Shown piece by piece: positions 17,526 through 25,268 of a stretch of 64,000 nt of DNA. This stretch comes from Acetobacter farinalis (GTDB lineage Bacteria > Pseudomonadota > Alphaproteobacteria > Acetobacterales > Acetobacteraceae), in NCBI RefSeq assembly GCF_026240015.1, contig NZ_JAPIUX010000001.1, forward strand, positions 62,001-126,000. The letters are read 5' to 3'. Below the pieces are notes generated by a model, which saw only the letters and a list, made by a program, of their open reading frames with translations, made no database searches and had not been told where the DNA came from. Within the stretch, counting starts at the first letter, position 1. Every line of letters starts with the position of its first letter. The position numbers and the translations under genes are program-made.

Positions 17526-17554
17526 TTGTTTTTCTTATTTCAATCTGTAAAAAT
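17526..17554 (+). promoter_or_regulatory. Possible promoter of the LysR gene in the divergent intergenic region
   Basis: TTGTTT at 17526-17531 and TAAAAA at 17548-17553 are 16 bases apart, in an AT-rich 110-base gap between two divergent genes. LysR regulators normally bind such a shared region. The -10 match is weak. Confidence 0.3.
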
Positions 17555-17580
17555 GATGAATTAGAGGGGATTGAGAAACC

Positions 17581-18447
17581 ATGACGCTTGAGCAGTTGCG
17601 TATTTTCCTGTGCGTGGCGGAGCGCGAGCACATGACAGATGCCGCCCGCATTCTGAACATCACGCAGTCTGCGGCCTCCGCGGCGATTGCGGCGCTGGAA
17701 GCGCGGCATGGTATCCGGCTGTTTCATCGGGTGGGGCGCGGCATTGTGCTGACAGAAGCCGGCAGACTTTTTCTGGCGGAAGCGCGGGCTATTCTGGACC
17801 GTGTGCAGACTGCTGAGTCCATGTTGGATGATCTGAGTGGCCTGCGGCGGGGCAGCCTGCGGCTGGTAGCCAGTCAGACCATTGCGGCCTACTGGCTGCC
17901 GCCACTTCTGGCGGGGTTTCGTGAGCGCTTTCCCCATATTCAGGTTGTGCTGGAAATTGGAAACACCGCGCAGGTGGCAGCCCATGTGCAGGCTGGCCGA
18001 TTTGATCTGGGGATTGTGGAAGGGCAGGTGGATAATCCCGTTCTGGCGCAATGGCCCATCGCGCAGGATCAGTTGATTCTGGTGCGCGCAACACCATTTG
18101 ACGTGGAAAGCTGCACACCGGAGTTTTTGCAGAATGCCAGATGGGTTATGCGGGAGCAGGGGTCTGGCACACGCTCGACGCTGGATGTCTGCCTGAGGCA
18201 GATTGGTGTTCACCCCGAAAGCCTGAATGAGGCGCTGGTGCTGCCCTCGAATGAAAGCGTGCGGACAGCGGTAGAGGCAGGGGCCGGAATTGCCGGTCTT
18301 TCATCACTGGTTGTGGCCCCGGCTCTGGCGGCCGGAACGCTTCATGCCGCCCCCATCTCATTCGGGCCACGGGTGTTTTTTGGACTGCGGCACAAGGAAC
18401 GGTATCACAGTCAGGCCGTTGAGGCGCTGACAGCGTTCATCGCGTAG
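17581..18447 (+). CDS. LysR-family transcriptional regulator, YeiE-like
   Basis: 288 residues. The N-terminal winged helix-turn-helix (about residues 1-60: MTLEQLRIFLCVAEREHMTD, then ITQSAASAAIAALEARHGIRLFHR) precedes a LysR effector-binding domain (about 90-285). Shared features with E. coli YeiE are the effector domain opening SQTIAAYWLPPLLAGF, the later FDLGIVEGQV and VMREQGSGTRSTLD. Its divergent neighbour is a YeiH-type protein, the same pairing as yeiE-yeiH, so that gene is the likely target. The inducer is unknown. Confidence 0.9.
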   Translation: MTLEQLRIFLCVAEREHMTDAARILNITQSAASAAIAALEARHGIRLFHRVGRGIVLTEAGRLFLAEARAILDRVQTAESMLDDLSGLRRGSLRLVASQTIAAYWLPPLLAGFRERFPHIQVVLEIGNTAQVAAHVQAGRFDLGIVEGQVDNPVLAQWPIAQDQLILVRATPFDVESCTPEFLQNARWVMREQGSGTRSTLDVCLRQIGVHPESLNEALVLPSNESVRTAVEAGAGIAGLSSLVVAPALAAGTLHAAPISFGPRVFFGLRHKERYHSQAVEALTAFIA

Positions 18448-18473
18448 GTCTGTTGTAAAAAGGGATGATAACT

Positions 18474-19550
18474 ATGGCAACTATTGCGCATCTTGGGCTG
18501 AAAGTTCCTGTTCTGCAGGCGCCCATGGCGGGGGTTGCAACGCCTGCTCTGGCGGCGGAGGTCTCGAAGGCCGGAGGGCTGGGCGCGCTGGGGCTGGGGT
18601 CTGTCATGCCCAATGAGGCCCGCAGCATGATTGAGGAGGTGCGGGGCAGAACAGACCAGCCTTTCAATGTCAATCTGTTCGTGCATGACACACCCCAGGC
18701 CAACCCGCAGAGGGAGGCCCGGTGGCTGGACTGGCTGAAGCCGGTTTTTGCGGAATTCGATGCGGAACCTCCTGAGCAGCTCTCTTCTCCGTACACCAGT
18801 TTTCTGGACAATCCGAAGATGATGGAGCTGCTTCTGGAGGTGCGTCCGCCCGTTATCAGCTTTCATTTTGGTCTGCCGCCCGCAGCGTGCCTTGCAGCTT
18901 TGAGGGACACCGGAGCTGTGCTTCTGGCCACGGCCACAAGCCCTGCGGAAGCCCGGAGCGCGGAAGCCGCCGGGATTGATGCCGTGATCGCGCAGGGGAT
19001 TGAAGCCGGGGGGCACCGGGGCATGTTTGACCCTGCCGCACCGGATGATGCTCTGGGCACGCTGGCGCTGGTCCGTCTGCTGGCCCGCCAGTGCCATGTT
19101 CCGGTGATTGCCGCTGGCGGGATTATGGATGGCGCGGGGGTGGCTGCCGCTCTTGCACTGGGGGCCAGAGCCGCCCAGATGGGCACGGCGTTTCTGCTCT
19201 GCCCGGAAGCGGGGGTGGATGAGGGCTACCGAAAAGCCCTGATGGGGCAATCCGCTTTTCATACCCGTATGGTCAGCCTGATTTCCGGCCGCCCGGCGCG
19301 CTGCCTGTCAAACAGCTTTACTGCTCTGGCGGAGCGGGCTGACAGGCCGCCATGCCCGGTTTATCCGATTGCTTATGATGCCGGAAAGGCTTTGGCCAAA
19401 GCGGCCCTCAGCCGGGGAGAGACCGGGTTTGGCGCGTATTGGGCCGGGCAGGGGGCGCCTCTGGCCCGCGCCATGCCTGCCGGGCGGCTGGTCCGGCAGA
19501 TTGAAATCGAGCTTGCAGAGGCCACAAGGCAGCGCAGCATGCCGCGCTGA
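18474..19550 (+). CDS. Nitronate monooxygenase (2-nitropropane dioxygenase family)
   Basis: 358 residues from ATG 18474. An FMN-dependent TIM-barrel flavoprotein that oxidises alkyl nitronates. Signatures: VLQAPMAGVATPALAAEVS at the N terminus, ISFHFGLPP, the conserved GIEAGGHRG (catalytic histidine region), PVIAAGGIMDGAGVAAALALGA and QMGTAFLLC (FMN phosphate site). ATG 18474 is preferred over ATG 18465 because the run AAAAAGGG ends at the latter. It follows the LysR gene by 26 bases and may be co-transcribed; a physiological link is unclear. Confidence 0.88.
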   Translation: MATIAHLGLKVPVLQAPMAGVATPALAAEVSKAGGLGALGLGSVMPNEARSMIEEVRGRTDQPFNVNLFVHDTPQANPQREARWLDWLKPVFAEFDAEPPEQLSSPYTSFLDNPKMMELLLEVRPPVISFHFGLPPAACLAALRDTGAVLLATATSPAEARSAEAAGIDAVIAQGIEAGGHRGMFDPAAPDDALGTLALVRLLARQCHVPVIAAGGIMDGAGVAAALALGARAAQMGTAFLLCPEAGVDEGYRKALMGQSAFHTRMVSLISGRPARCLSNSFTALAERADRPPCPVYPIAYDAGKALAKAALSRGETGFGAYWAGQGAPLARAMPAGRLVRQIEIELAEATRQRSMPR

Positions 19551-19587
19551 AGGGCGGGGCTTTGGGGCGCGCCGCTCAGGGAGCTTT

Positions 19588-20442
19588 TCAGGGCGTGGCG
19601 AACGGGTCCGGATTATAGCCGACGCCTGTCAGATACAGCCCTTCCGCTGGGGCGGTGGGGCCTGCGGCGGTGCGGGAGCGGGCTTCCAGCGCTGCGGTCA
19701 CGCGTTCGGGTTCCCACCGCTTCCGCCCGACCAGAATCAGTGTGCCCACCATGTTCCGCACCTGATGATGCAGGAAGGACCGTGCTTTGGCGCGGATATG
19801 GATTTCGTCTCCCACACGCTCCACGGTCAGGCTGTCCAGCCTCCGCACCGGGTTTCTGGCCTGACAGGCCGCGGCCCGGAAGGAGGTGAAATCATGCTGG
19901 CCGACAAGCCTGTCCGCCGCGTCCTGCATGCGGGCCAGGTCCAGCCGGGCGCGGACATGCCACATATGGGTGGCCCCAAGTGCGGGGCGTGTGGGGCGGT
20001 TGAGAATGCGGTACAGGTAAGAGCGCCATGTGGCGGAAAAACGCGCGCTCCACTCTGCTGGCACCAGAGCGGCCTGAAGCACGGCCACGGCATGGGGCTG
20101 GAGGTGATAGCTCAGCCCATCCCGCACCACGTGCGGGGTCAGCGCCATATCCGCCGGGAAATCGAGATGCGCAACCTGCCCCAACGCATGGACCCCGGAA
20201 TCTGTGCGCCCGGCAGTAATGCTGGAAACAGGCCGACCGTTGGCCATGCGGGTTGCGGCGGCTTCCAGAAGGCTCTGCACGGAGGTGCCTTCATTCTGCT
20301 TCTGCCAGCCGACAAGGCCCGTGCCATCATATTCCACCTTCACCGCCCAACGTTGGAACGGCAGGCCCGTGGCGAATGCCGCATGCGGGTCAGACGGAAA
20401 GACGGGTGAAAGCTCCGGGGGGAAGGCTGGCTGATCGGTCAT
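19588..20442 (-). CDS. truA: tRNA pseudouridine(38-40) synthase TruA
   Basis: 284 residues. It makes pseudouridine at positions 38-40 of the tRNA anticodon arm. The catalytic aspartate is in the motif SSITAGRTDSGVHALGQVAH; the C-terminal part carries SFLHHQVRNMVGTLILVG. The first about 30 residues (Pro-rich, before RWAVKVEYDGTGLVGWQKQ) are an extension relative to E. coli TruA. The ATG overlaps the fmt stop by 4 bases (ATGA), so fmt and truA are coupled. Confidence 0.94.
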   Translation of the reverse strand: MTDQPAFPPELSPVFPSDPHAAFATGLPFQRWAVKVEYDGTGLVGWQKQNEGTSVQSLLEAAATRMANGRPVSSITAGRTDSGVHALGQVAHLDFPADMALTPHVVRDGLSYHLQPHAVAVLQAALVPAEWSARFSATWRSYLYRILNRPTRPALGATHMWHVRARLDLARMQDAADRLVGQHDFTSFRAAACQARNPVRRLDSLTVERVGDEIHIRAKARSFLHHQVRNMVGTLILVGRKRWEPERVTAALEARSRTAAGPTAPAEGLYLTGVGYNPDPFATP

Positions 20443-21380
20443 GCAGAGGCAGCGGGAAGCGTATGATACAGGCGTGTGTCTGCGGGCATGGGCTGGCCAC
20501 GCAGGAAGGCTTCTGCCTCCATCATGCCGCGCCCCGGCTTTTGCAGGCGGGTCAGGCGCAAAGCGCCTTCGCCACAGGCAATGGTCAGGGCGTCATCCAG
20601 CGCGGTGCCGGGGGTCGCGGTGTGCTTGTGGTGGGGCAGGGGGATTGCGCCGCCAATTTTCAGAACGGTGCCGTCCGCCAGCAGGGTAAAGGTGCCGGGC
20701 CACGGGGTCAGCGCACGCACGCGCAGGTCCAGCGCCGTGGCGGACTGTGTCCAGTCCAGACGGCCATCCTCCCGTGTCAGCAGGGGGGCGTAGGTCACGC
20801 CTTCCTCCGGCTGCGGGGTGGGGGTGGGCTGTTCGGCCAGAACGCGCACGGCAAGCTGCCCGCCAAGGGCGCTCAGCGCATCATGCAGGCTGGTGGCGGT
20901 GGTGTCCGTCGTGATGGGCACGGCCCCGCTCAGCAGCATGGGGCCGGTATCCAGCCCGGCTTCCATCTGCATGATGGTCACACCGCTCTGTGTATCTCCG
21001 GCCAGAATGGCGCTCTGGATGGGCGACGCCCCGCGCCAGCGCGGCAGCAGGCTGGCATGGATGTTCAGGCAGCCAAGGCGCGGCGTATCCAGCATGACCT
21101 GCGGCAGGATAAGGCCATAGGCGGCCACCACGGCGGCATCGGCCTCAAGTGCTGCAAAGGCGGCCCATTCTTCCTCATTTTTGCGGAGTTTTGCGGGGTG
21201 GCGCACCGGCAGGCCGAGGGCTTCCGCCGCCTGTTGCACGGGGGAGGCCCGCAGCGCCTTGCCGCGCCCGGCAGGGCGCGGGGGCTGGGAATAGACCGCA
21301 ACAATCTCGTGCCCTGCGGCATGAAGAGCGTGCAGGGCGGGCACCGCAAAATCCGGTGTGCCCATAAAGACAAGACGCAT
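20439..21380 (-). CDS. fmt: Methionyl-tRNA formyltransferase
   Basis: 313 residues. It formylates initiator Met-tRNA using 10-formyltetrahydrofolate. The N-terminal Rossmann-type domain has FMGTPDFAVPALHALH, the catalytic NIHASLLPRWRGASPIQ, and the following ILAGDTQSGVTIMQMEAGLD; the C-terminal OB-fold begins near residue 205. It lies between def and truA; def acts on the same formyl group after translation. The def stop is 17 bases upstream. Confidence 0.97.
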   Translation of the reverse strand: MRLVFMGTPDFAVPALHALHAAGHEIVAVYSQPPRPAGRGKALRASPVQQAAEALGLPVRHPAKLRKNEEEWAAFAALEADAAVVAAYGLILPQVMLDTPRLGCLNIHASLLPRWRGASPIQSAILAGDTQSGVTIMQMEAGLDTGPMLLSGAVPITTDTTATSLHDALSALGGQLAVRVLAEQPTPTPQPEEGVTYAPLLTREDGRLDWTQSATALDLRVRALTPWPGTFTLLADGTVLKIGGAIPLPHHKHTATPGTALDDALTIACGEGALRLTRLQKPGRGMMEAEAFLRGQPMPADTRLYHTLPAASA

Positions 21381-21397
21381 GGGGAGAACCCTCCGGC

Positions 21398-21958
21398 CTA
21401 TTTCCGCTTCTGTTCCTTGGCCAGCCGCCGCAGGATCATGTTGCGGCGCAGCACGGAGAGGTGATCCACAAACAGGATCCCTTCCAGATGGTCAATTTCA
21501 TGCTGCATGCAGGTGGCCAGAAGCCCGTCCACCTCACGTTCCATGACATCACCTCCCACAGTGCGCCACTGCACGCGCACCTTTTCCGGGCGGGTGACTT
21601 CCGCATACTGGTTGGGCAGGGAAAGGCAGCCCTCTTCACGCACGGCGAGGGTTTCCGTTTCGGAAATCACTTCGGGGTTGATCATCACGATGGGTTCGCG
21701 GGCGTTTTCCTCACCCAGATCAACCAGCGCAAAGCGCAGGCCAAGCCCCACCTGCGGGGCCGCAAGCCCGATGCCGGGTGCCGCATACATGGCGGAAAAC
21801 ATGCTGGGCAGAACACGGCGGATATCCGCCATATCTTCCGGCTTCACCTCACGCGTCTTGCGCCGCAGCACGGCATGCGGGGCAATGAGAATGGGCATGG
21901 GGGCGGCATCTGCCGCGGCAGCGGAGAAAGCTGCATCTGTCATGGCTGCGTCTGTCAT
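21398..21958 (-). CDS. def: Peptide deformylase
   Basis: 186 residues if started at 21958. It removes the formyl group from new polypeptides. All three catalytic motifs are present: GIGLAAPQVG, EEGCLSLP (metal-binding Cys) and QHEIDHLEG (two metal His and catalytic Glu). The first 20 residues are Ala-rich; Met21 (PILIAPHAVL) is an equally possible start and would give the standard length. It heads the def-fmt-truA operon and is divergent from hsp20. Confidence 0.96.
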   Translation of the reverse strand: MTDAAMTDAAFSAAAADAAPMPILIAPHAVLRRKTREVKPEDMADIRRVLPSMFSAMYAAPGIGLAAPQVGLGLRFALVDLGEENAREPIVMINPEVISETETLAVREEGCLSLPNQYAEVTRPEKVRVQWRTVGGDVMEREVDGLLATCMQHEIDHLEGILFVDHLSVLRRNMILRRLAKEQKRK

Positions 21959-22108
21959 ACGCCCGATTTAGCCTCCCGCGTCCGCCCGCGCCAGAGGAAG
22001 ATGGGCCTCCTGTGGCAAAAAGCGTGGGAAATATGCCGCACTGCCACCTTTATTCCGCGCAAAGGCGCGTGGGAAGCGCCTTCAGGCATGCGCCAGCTTT
22101 CGTGCAGT

Positions 22109-22136
22109 CTTGCGTTTGGTTGCGGGTCTCCCATAT
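22109..22136 (+). promoter_or_regulatory. RpoH (sigma-32) heat-shock promoter of hsp20
   Basis: CTTGCGT at 22109-22115 and CCCATAT at 22130-22136 are separated by 14 bases, a close match to the RpoH consensus (CTTGAAA, 11-16 bases, CCCCATnT). It lies 64 bases before the hsp20 start, so the leader would be about 58 bases. A short dyad CCGGG/CCCGG is in the leader, but I see no clear ROSE-type thermometer. Confidence 0.75.
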
Positions 22137-22200
22137 CGTGAAGAGCGCCGGGTGCCATGTGAGGGCCCGGTTTCTGTCTCGCTCAGAAAGGGGAGGCTTT

Positions 22201-22692
22201 ATGTCTGGCAGAGTGTTTGGCTCACCCATGTTCCTTGGTTTTGATCACCTTGAGCAGATGCTCGAGCGGGTCAGCAAAGGTACGGGGGATGGGTATCCAC
22301 CGTACAATATTGAACAGGTTGCGCCCAACGGACTGCGTATCACACTGGCCGTTGCCGGGTTCCGCATGGATGACCTTCAGATCACGCAGGAAGACAACCA
22401 ACTGGTGATCCGTGGCCGGCAGGTGGAAGATGGTGAGGAGCATGTCTACCTGCATCGCGGCATTGCCTCACGCCAGTTCCAGAAAGCCTTTGTGCTGGCG
22501 GAAGGGATAGAAATTGGCGGTGCCTGGCTGGATAACGGCCTTCTGCATATCGACCTGTTCCGCCCGCAGCCGGAAGTGCGCGTCAAGCGGATTGAGATCA
22601 TGCAGCCCGGTGGCCAGAAGGGGCCGGTTGCTGAGAGCGGCGGCCTGAAGCCACGGTCCTCCCGCATGTTGCGCACGGTGGTGGAAGACTGA
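22201..22692 (+). CDS. Hsp20-family small heat-shock protein
   Basis: 163 residues. An ATP-independent chaperone with an alpha-crystallin domain of about 90 residues (PPYNIEQVAPNGLRITLAVA through GGAWLDNGLLHIDLFRPQPE), preceded by the IbpA-like N terminus with FDHLEQMLERV. ATG 22201 follows a strong AGGGGAGG. An RpoH-type promoter is placed correctly upstream, and the DUF1150 gene follows, a standard pairing in alphaproteobacteria. Expression is likely heat-induced. Confidence 0.93.
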   Translation: MSGRVFGSPMFLGFDHLEQMLERVSKGTGDGYPPYNIEQVAPNGLRITLAVAGFRMDDLQITQEDNQLVIRGRQVEDGEEHVYLHRGIASRQFQKAFVLAEGIEIGGAWLDNGLLHIDLFRPQPEVRVKRIEIMQPGGQKGPVAESGGLKPRSSRMLRTVVED

Positions 22693-22726
22693 AGCACCAC
22701 CTCACTTTATACGGAAAGGAGACACC

Positions 22727-22993
22727 ATGAGAGTCACGACCCGTAACGGACGTGTTATCCTTGCCTCGGATCAGTCGGAAAAGCCCTTGGATGTTCATCA
22801 TCTTTCCGAAAAACAGTTCCGCTCTCTCGGCGTGGCCAATGTGGCCTATGTGCGCCCGGCGCTGACGGAGGACGGTGAGGAAGGGTGCGCCATTCATGCC
22901 GCTGATGGCTCACCACTGGCGGTGGTGGATGATCTGGAAACCGCCTGGGGTGTCATTCTCCAGCACGATATGGTGCCAGCCAGCCTCCAGTAG
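22727..22993 (+). CDS. DUF1150 family protein
   Basis: 88 residues, with LSEKQFRSLGVANVAYVRP and a C-terminal AVVDDLETAWGVILQHDMVP, typical of DUF1150. These small proteins of unknown function are usually encoded directly after hsp20 in alphaproteobacteria, as here (34 bases apart), suggesting a shared heat-shock transcript. An intrinsic terminator follows at 23102. No catalytic motif is visible. Confidence 0.9.
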   Translation: MRVTTRNGRVILASDQSEKPLDVHHLSEKQFRSLGVANVAYVRPALTEDGEEGCAIHAADGSPLAVVDDLETAWGVILQHDMVPASLQ

Positions 22994-23101
22994 AGCCTCA
23001 GTAAACAGACCACGCGCAAGCCGGCCCTGAGTGTGAGGGGCCGGTGAGAGTGGTCTCTGAGACGTTCAGTTCGGTTTCCCGCAAAACCCTGCTTATGAAA
23101 A

Positions 23102-23154
23102 ACCCTGCCACGGGCGGATAAGCCATCCGTTCTGTGGCAGGGTATCGTCTTTTT
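23102..23154 (+). terminator. Bidirectional intrinsic terminator between DUF1150 and hpf
   Basis: A 10-bp perfect stem (23102-23111 with 23134-23143) encloses a second small stem GGAT/ATCC. On the + strand a T-rich tail (23148-23154) follows; on the - strand the A-run at 23098-23102 becomes a T-run. It suits the convergent genes DUF1150 (+) and hpf (-). Confidence 0.85.
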
Positions 23155-23195
23155 GTGTGCTGTGCGGGCTGTGGTTCTGGTTGGGGGGAGGGCCT

Positions 23196-23807
23196 TCAGG
23201 AAGGCCCCGTATCAACCCAGCCTATATTCCCGTCATCACGCCGGTAAACCAGATTGATCTGCTGGTTTTTGCGATTGCGGAAAAGCAGGATGCCGCAGGC
23301 CGCAAGGTCAAGCCGCATCACGGCCTCACTCACGCTGAGGCTTGGAATATCCGTGGTGTGTTCAGCAATAATCGCGGCATAGGTTTCGGCTTCCGCCGCA
23401 GCTTCATGGTCCGTGCTGTTATCGGGTTGCGTCTGGGCCGAGGGTGTGACGGCTGAGGATTTCAGCACATAGGACCGCCCGGTTTCATGGGTGGCCTCAT
23501 TCTTGCTGGCGCGCGCGTGGGAGGTCACGCGCCTGTGGTAGCGGCGCAGGCGCTTGGCGATATGTTCGGCGGCGTCATCAAAGGCGGCGTTGGCATCGGC
23601 TGCCTCGCCCTCACCACGCAGTGTCAGGCCTCGGCCTGCATGCACGTTGATATCACAGGTGAAGAAGGAACGGGCTTTGCTGAAAGTCACTTTGGCTTCC
23701 AGGGCCTTGTCAAAGTACCGTTCTGCAAGGCCGCCCAGGTGAGCGTTGACCCGGTGCTTGAGCGCATCGGACAGATCAATCTGTTTACCGGAAACATGGA
23801 TATGCAT
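23196..23807 (-). CDS. hpf: Ribosome hibernation promoting factor, long form
   Basis: 203 residues. The N-terminal S30AE domain (about residues 1-105: MHIHVSGKQIDLSDALKHRV, later AHLGGLAERYFDKALEAKVTF split) binds the 30S decoding region. The C-terminal domain (about 140-200, with EAVMRLDLAACGILLFRN and YRRDDGNIGWVD) dimerises ribosomes into 100S particles. Long HPF is the usual alphaproteobacterial form. In many alphaproteobacteria hpf follows rpoN next to lptB; here rpoN is absent. Confidence 0.94.
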   Translation of the reverse strand: MHIHVSGKQIDLSDALKHRVNAHLGGLAERYFDKALEAKVTFSKARSFFTCDINVHAGRGLTLRGEGEAADANAAFDDAAEHIAKRLRRYHRRVTSHARASKNEATHETGRSYVLKSSAVTPSAQTQPDNSTDHEAAAEAETYAAIIAEHTTDIPSLSVSEAVMRLDLAACGILLFRNRKNQQINLVYRRDDGNIGWVDTGPS

Positions 23808-24130
23808 CGGATGTCGTTCCTTGCTGGTTAAAAGCAGGACCGTCCTTGCCTGAAAGGGGAGTCGTAACAGATGCTGCCCTCATGTCAGGCGCAGACGGTT
23901 TGACTCGTCAGGCCCGTGGTGCGTCCCCACGGGTCTTGTTGTATTTGGGCATGATTGGCCGGGGGCTGTCCATGCTTTTATGACAGTTTTAATACGCAAA
24001 CAGTGCTGAGCCGCCCGACCCGCAGGGGAGTATGTGGCGTGTGTCTGAAAAAACAGCCGCTTTCGGGGTTGCTGAGGCGGAAAGCTGGCGCATACAACAC
24101 TGAACAGACTTGCAAGCCAGACAGGACACC
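23808..24130. other. Intergenic region upstream of hpf
   Basis: No gene is supported. It must hold the divergent promoters of hpf (-) and the small + strand gene at 24131. A 7-bp stem with 7-base loop (23913-23919 with 23927-23933) is followed on the + strand by TCTTGTTGTATTT. I could not pick a convincing promoter. Confidence 0.5.
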
Positions 24131-24421
24131 ATGCTTTTAAGATCCAGCCCGCCCGTCAATATGCCGAAAATGCGCCGCAAGTGGCGGGCCAAAGTGCTGG
24201 TGCTGGGGGTGCTGGCGGCGGCTTACGGCAGCATCATGTGGTACATGACGCATTATAAACCCCCCATGGAAAAGGTGATTATCCCGGTAAAGGTGGTGAA
24301 GCAGAAGGCGCAGGCTGAAGCGCCCCAGCCAGTGCTCCCTGTGGAACTGGCCCCGGCCCCGCCGGTGGCCGAGATGCCACCGCCGCCTCTTGTGGTGCGG
24401 GGCGCACCGCGCCCTGAGTGA
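24131..24421 (+). CDS. Small single-pass membrane protein with Pro/Ala-rich tail, function unknown
   Basis: 96 residues. A basic N terminus (PKMRRKWRAK) precedes one hydrophobic helix (VLVLGVLAAAYGSIMWYM, about residues 19-36), then about 55 residues rich in Pro, Ala and Val (APPVAEMPPPPLVV). The layout is like a small inner-membrane anchor with a periplasmic or TonB-like proline tail, but no TonB domain is present. ATG 24131 is preferred over an upstream TTG at 24110. It ends 4 bases from the converging lptB stop, in the place where rpoN often sits. Confidence 0.6.
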   Translation: MLLRSSPPVNMPKMRRKWRAKVLVLGVLAAAYGSIMWYMTHYKPPMEKVIIPVKVVKQKAQAEAPQPVLPVELAPAPPVAEMPPPPLVVRGAPRPE

Positions 24422-24425
24422 AGCG

Positions 24426-25265
24426 TTAGAGCGAGAAGCTTTCACCCAGATACACACGGCGCACATCTTCGTTCGCCACAATTTCTTCAGGCACGCCCTG
24501 CATCAGCACCTGTCCGCTGTGCATGATGTAGGCGCGGTCAATCACTTCCAGTGTCTCACGCACGTTATGGTCGGTAATCAGCACGCCGATGCCACGGTCT
24601 TTCAGGTGCGAGACGAGATCACGGATTTCACCCACCGCAATCGGGTCAATCCCGGCCAGAGGTTCATCCAGCAGGATGTAATGCGGCTGGCTGGCCAGCG
24701 CACGGGCAATTTCCAGACGCCGCCGCTCACCCCCTGAAAGGGCGAGGGACGGCGAACGACGCAGGTGCGAGATCCCGAATTCACTCAGCAGGCCATCCAG
24801 CATCACTTCCCGGCGGTCCGGGTCCTGCTCCACCACTTCAAGGGCGGCCATGATGTTCTGTTCAACATTCAGGCCACGGAAAATGCTGGCTTCCTGCGGC
24901 AGGTACCCAATACCCAGCCGTGCGCGCCGGTACATGGGGAGCTGCGTGATATCCGCACCATCAAGCGTGATGGAGCCGGTATCCGGCTGCACCAGCCCTA
25001 CAATCATGTAAAAGCTTGTGGTTTTCCCTGCGCCGTTCGGGCCAAGCAGGCCCACAGCTTCCCCGCGATGCACTTCGATGGAGACGTTTTTCACCACCTC
25101 GCGCTTCTTGTAGGATTTGCCAATGCCGTGGGCAAACAGGCCGCGGCGGGGGGCCAGCGCCTCGGTCAGGGCGGCGGAGTCAGGCCCCGGCCCGATAACC
25201 TGATTTTCTACGGTAACCGGATCTCCCGCAGTTTCGTCCGAGGTCCAGGTGATCTCCTGCGTCAT
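24426..25265 (-). CDS. lptB: LPS export ABC transporter ATP-binding protein LptB
   Basis: 279 residues. The ATPase of the LptB2FG complex that extracts LPS from the inner membrane. Walker A GPNGAGKTT, Q-loop region YLPQEASIFRGL, signature LSGGERRR, Walker B ILLDEPLAGIDP and the H-loop ITDHNVRETL are all present. The first about 40 residues before LFAHGIGKSYKKREVVKN are an extension over E. coli LptB. It starts 3 bases after the lptA stop. Confidence 0.97.
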   Translation of the reverse strand: MTQEITWTSDETAGDPVTVENQVIGPGPDSAALTEALAPRRGLFAHGIGKSYKKREVVKNVSIEVHRGEAVGLLGPNGAGKTTSFYMIVGLVQPDTGSITLDGADITQLPMYRRARLGIGYLPQEASIFRGLNVEQNIMAALEVVEQDPDRREVMLDGLLSEFGISHLRRSPSLALSGGERRRLEIARALASQPHYILLDEPLAGIDPIAVGEIRDLVSHLKDRGIGVLITDHNVRETLEVIDRAYIMHSGQVLMQGVPEEIVANEDVRRVYLGESFSL

Positions 25266-25268
25266 CCG

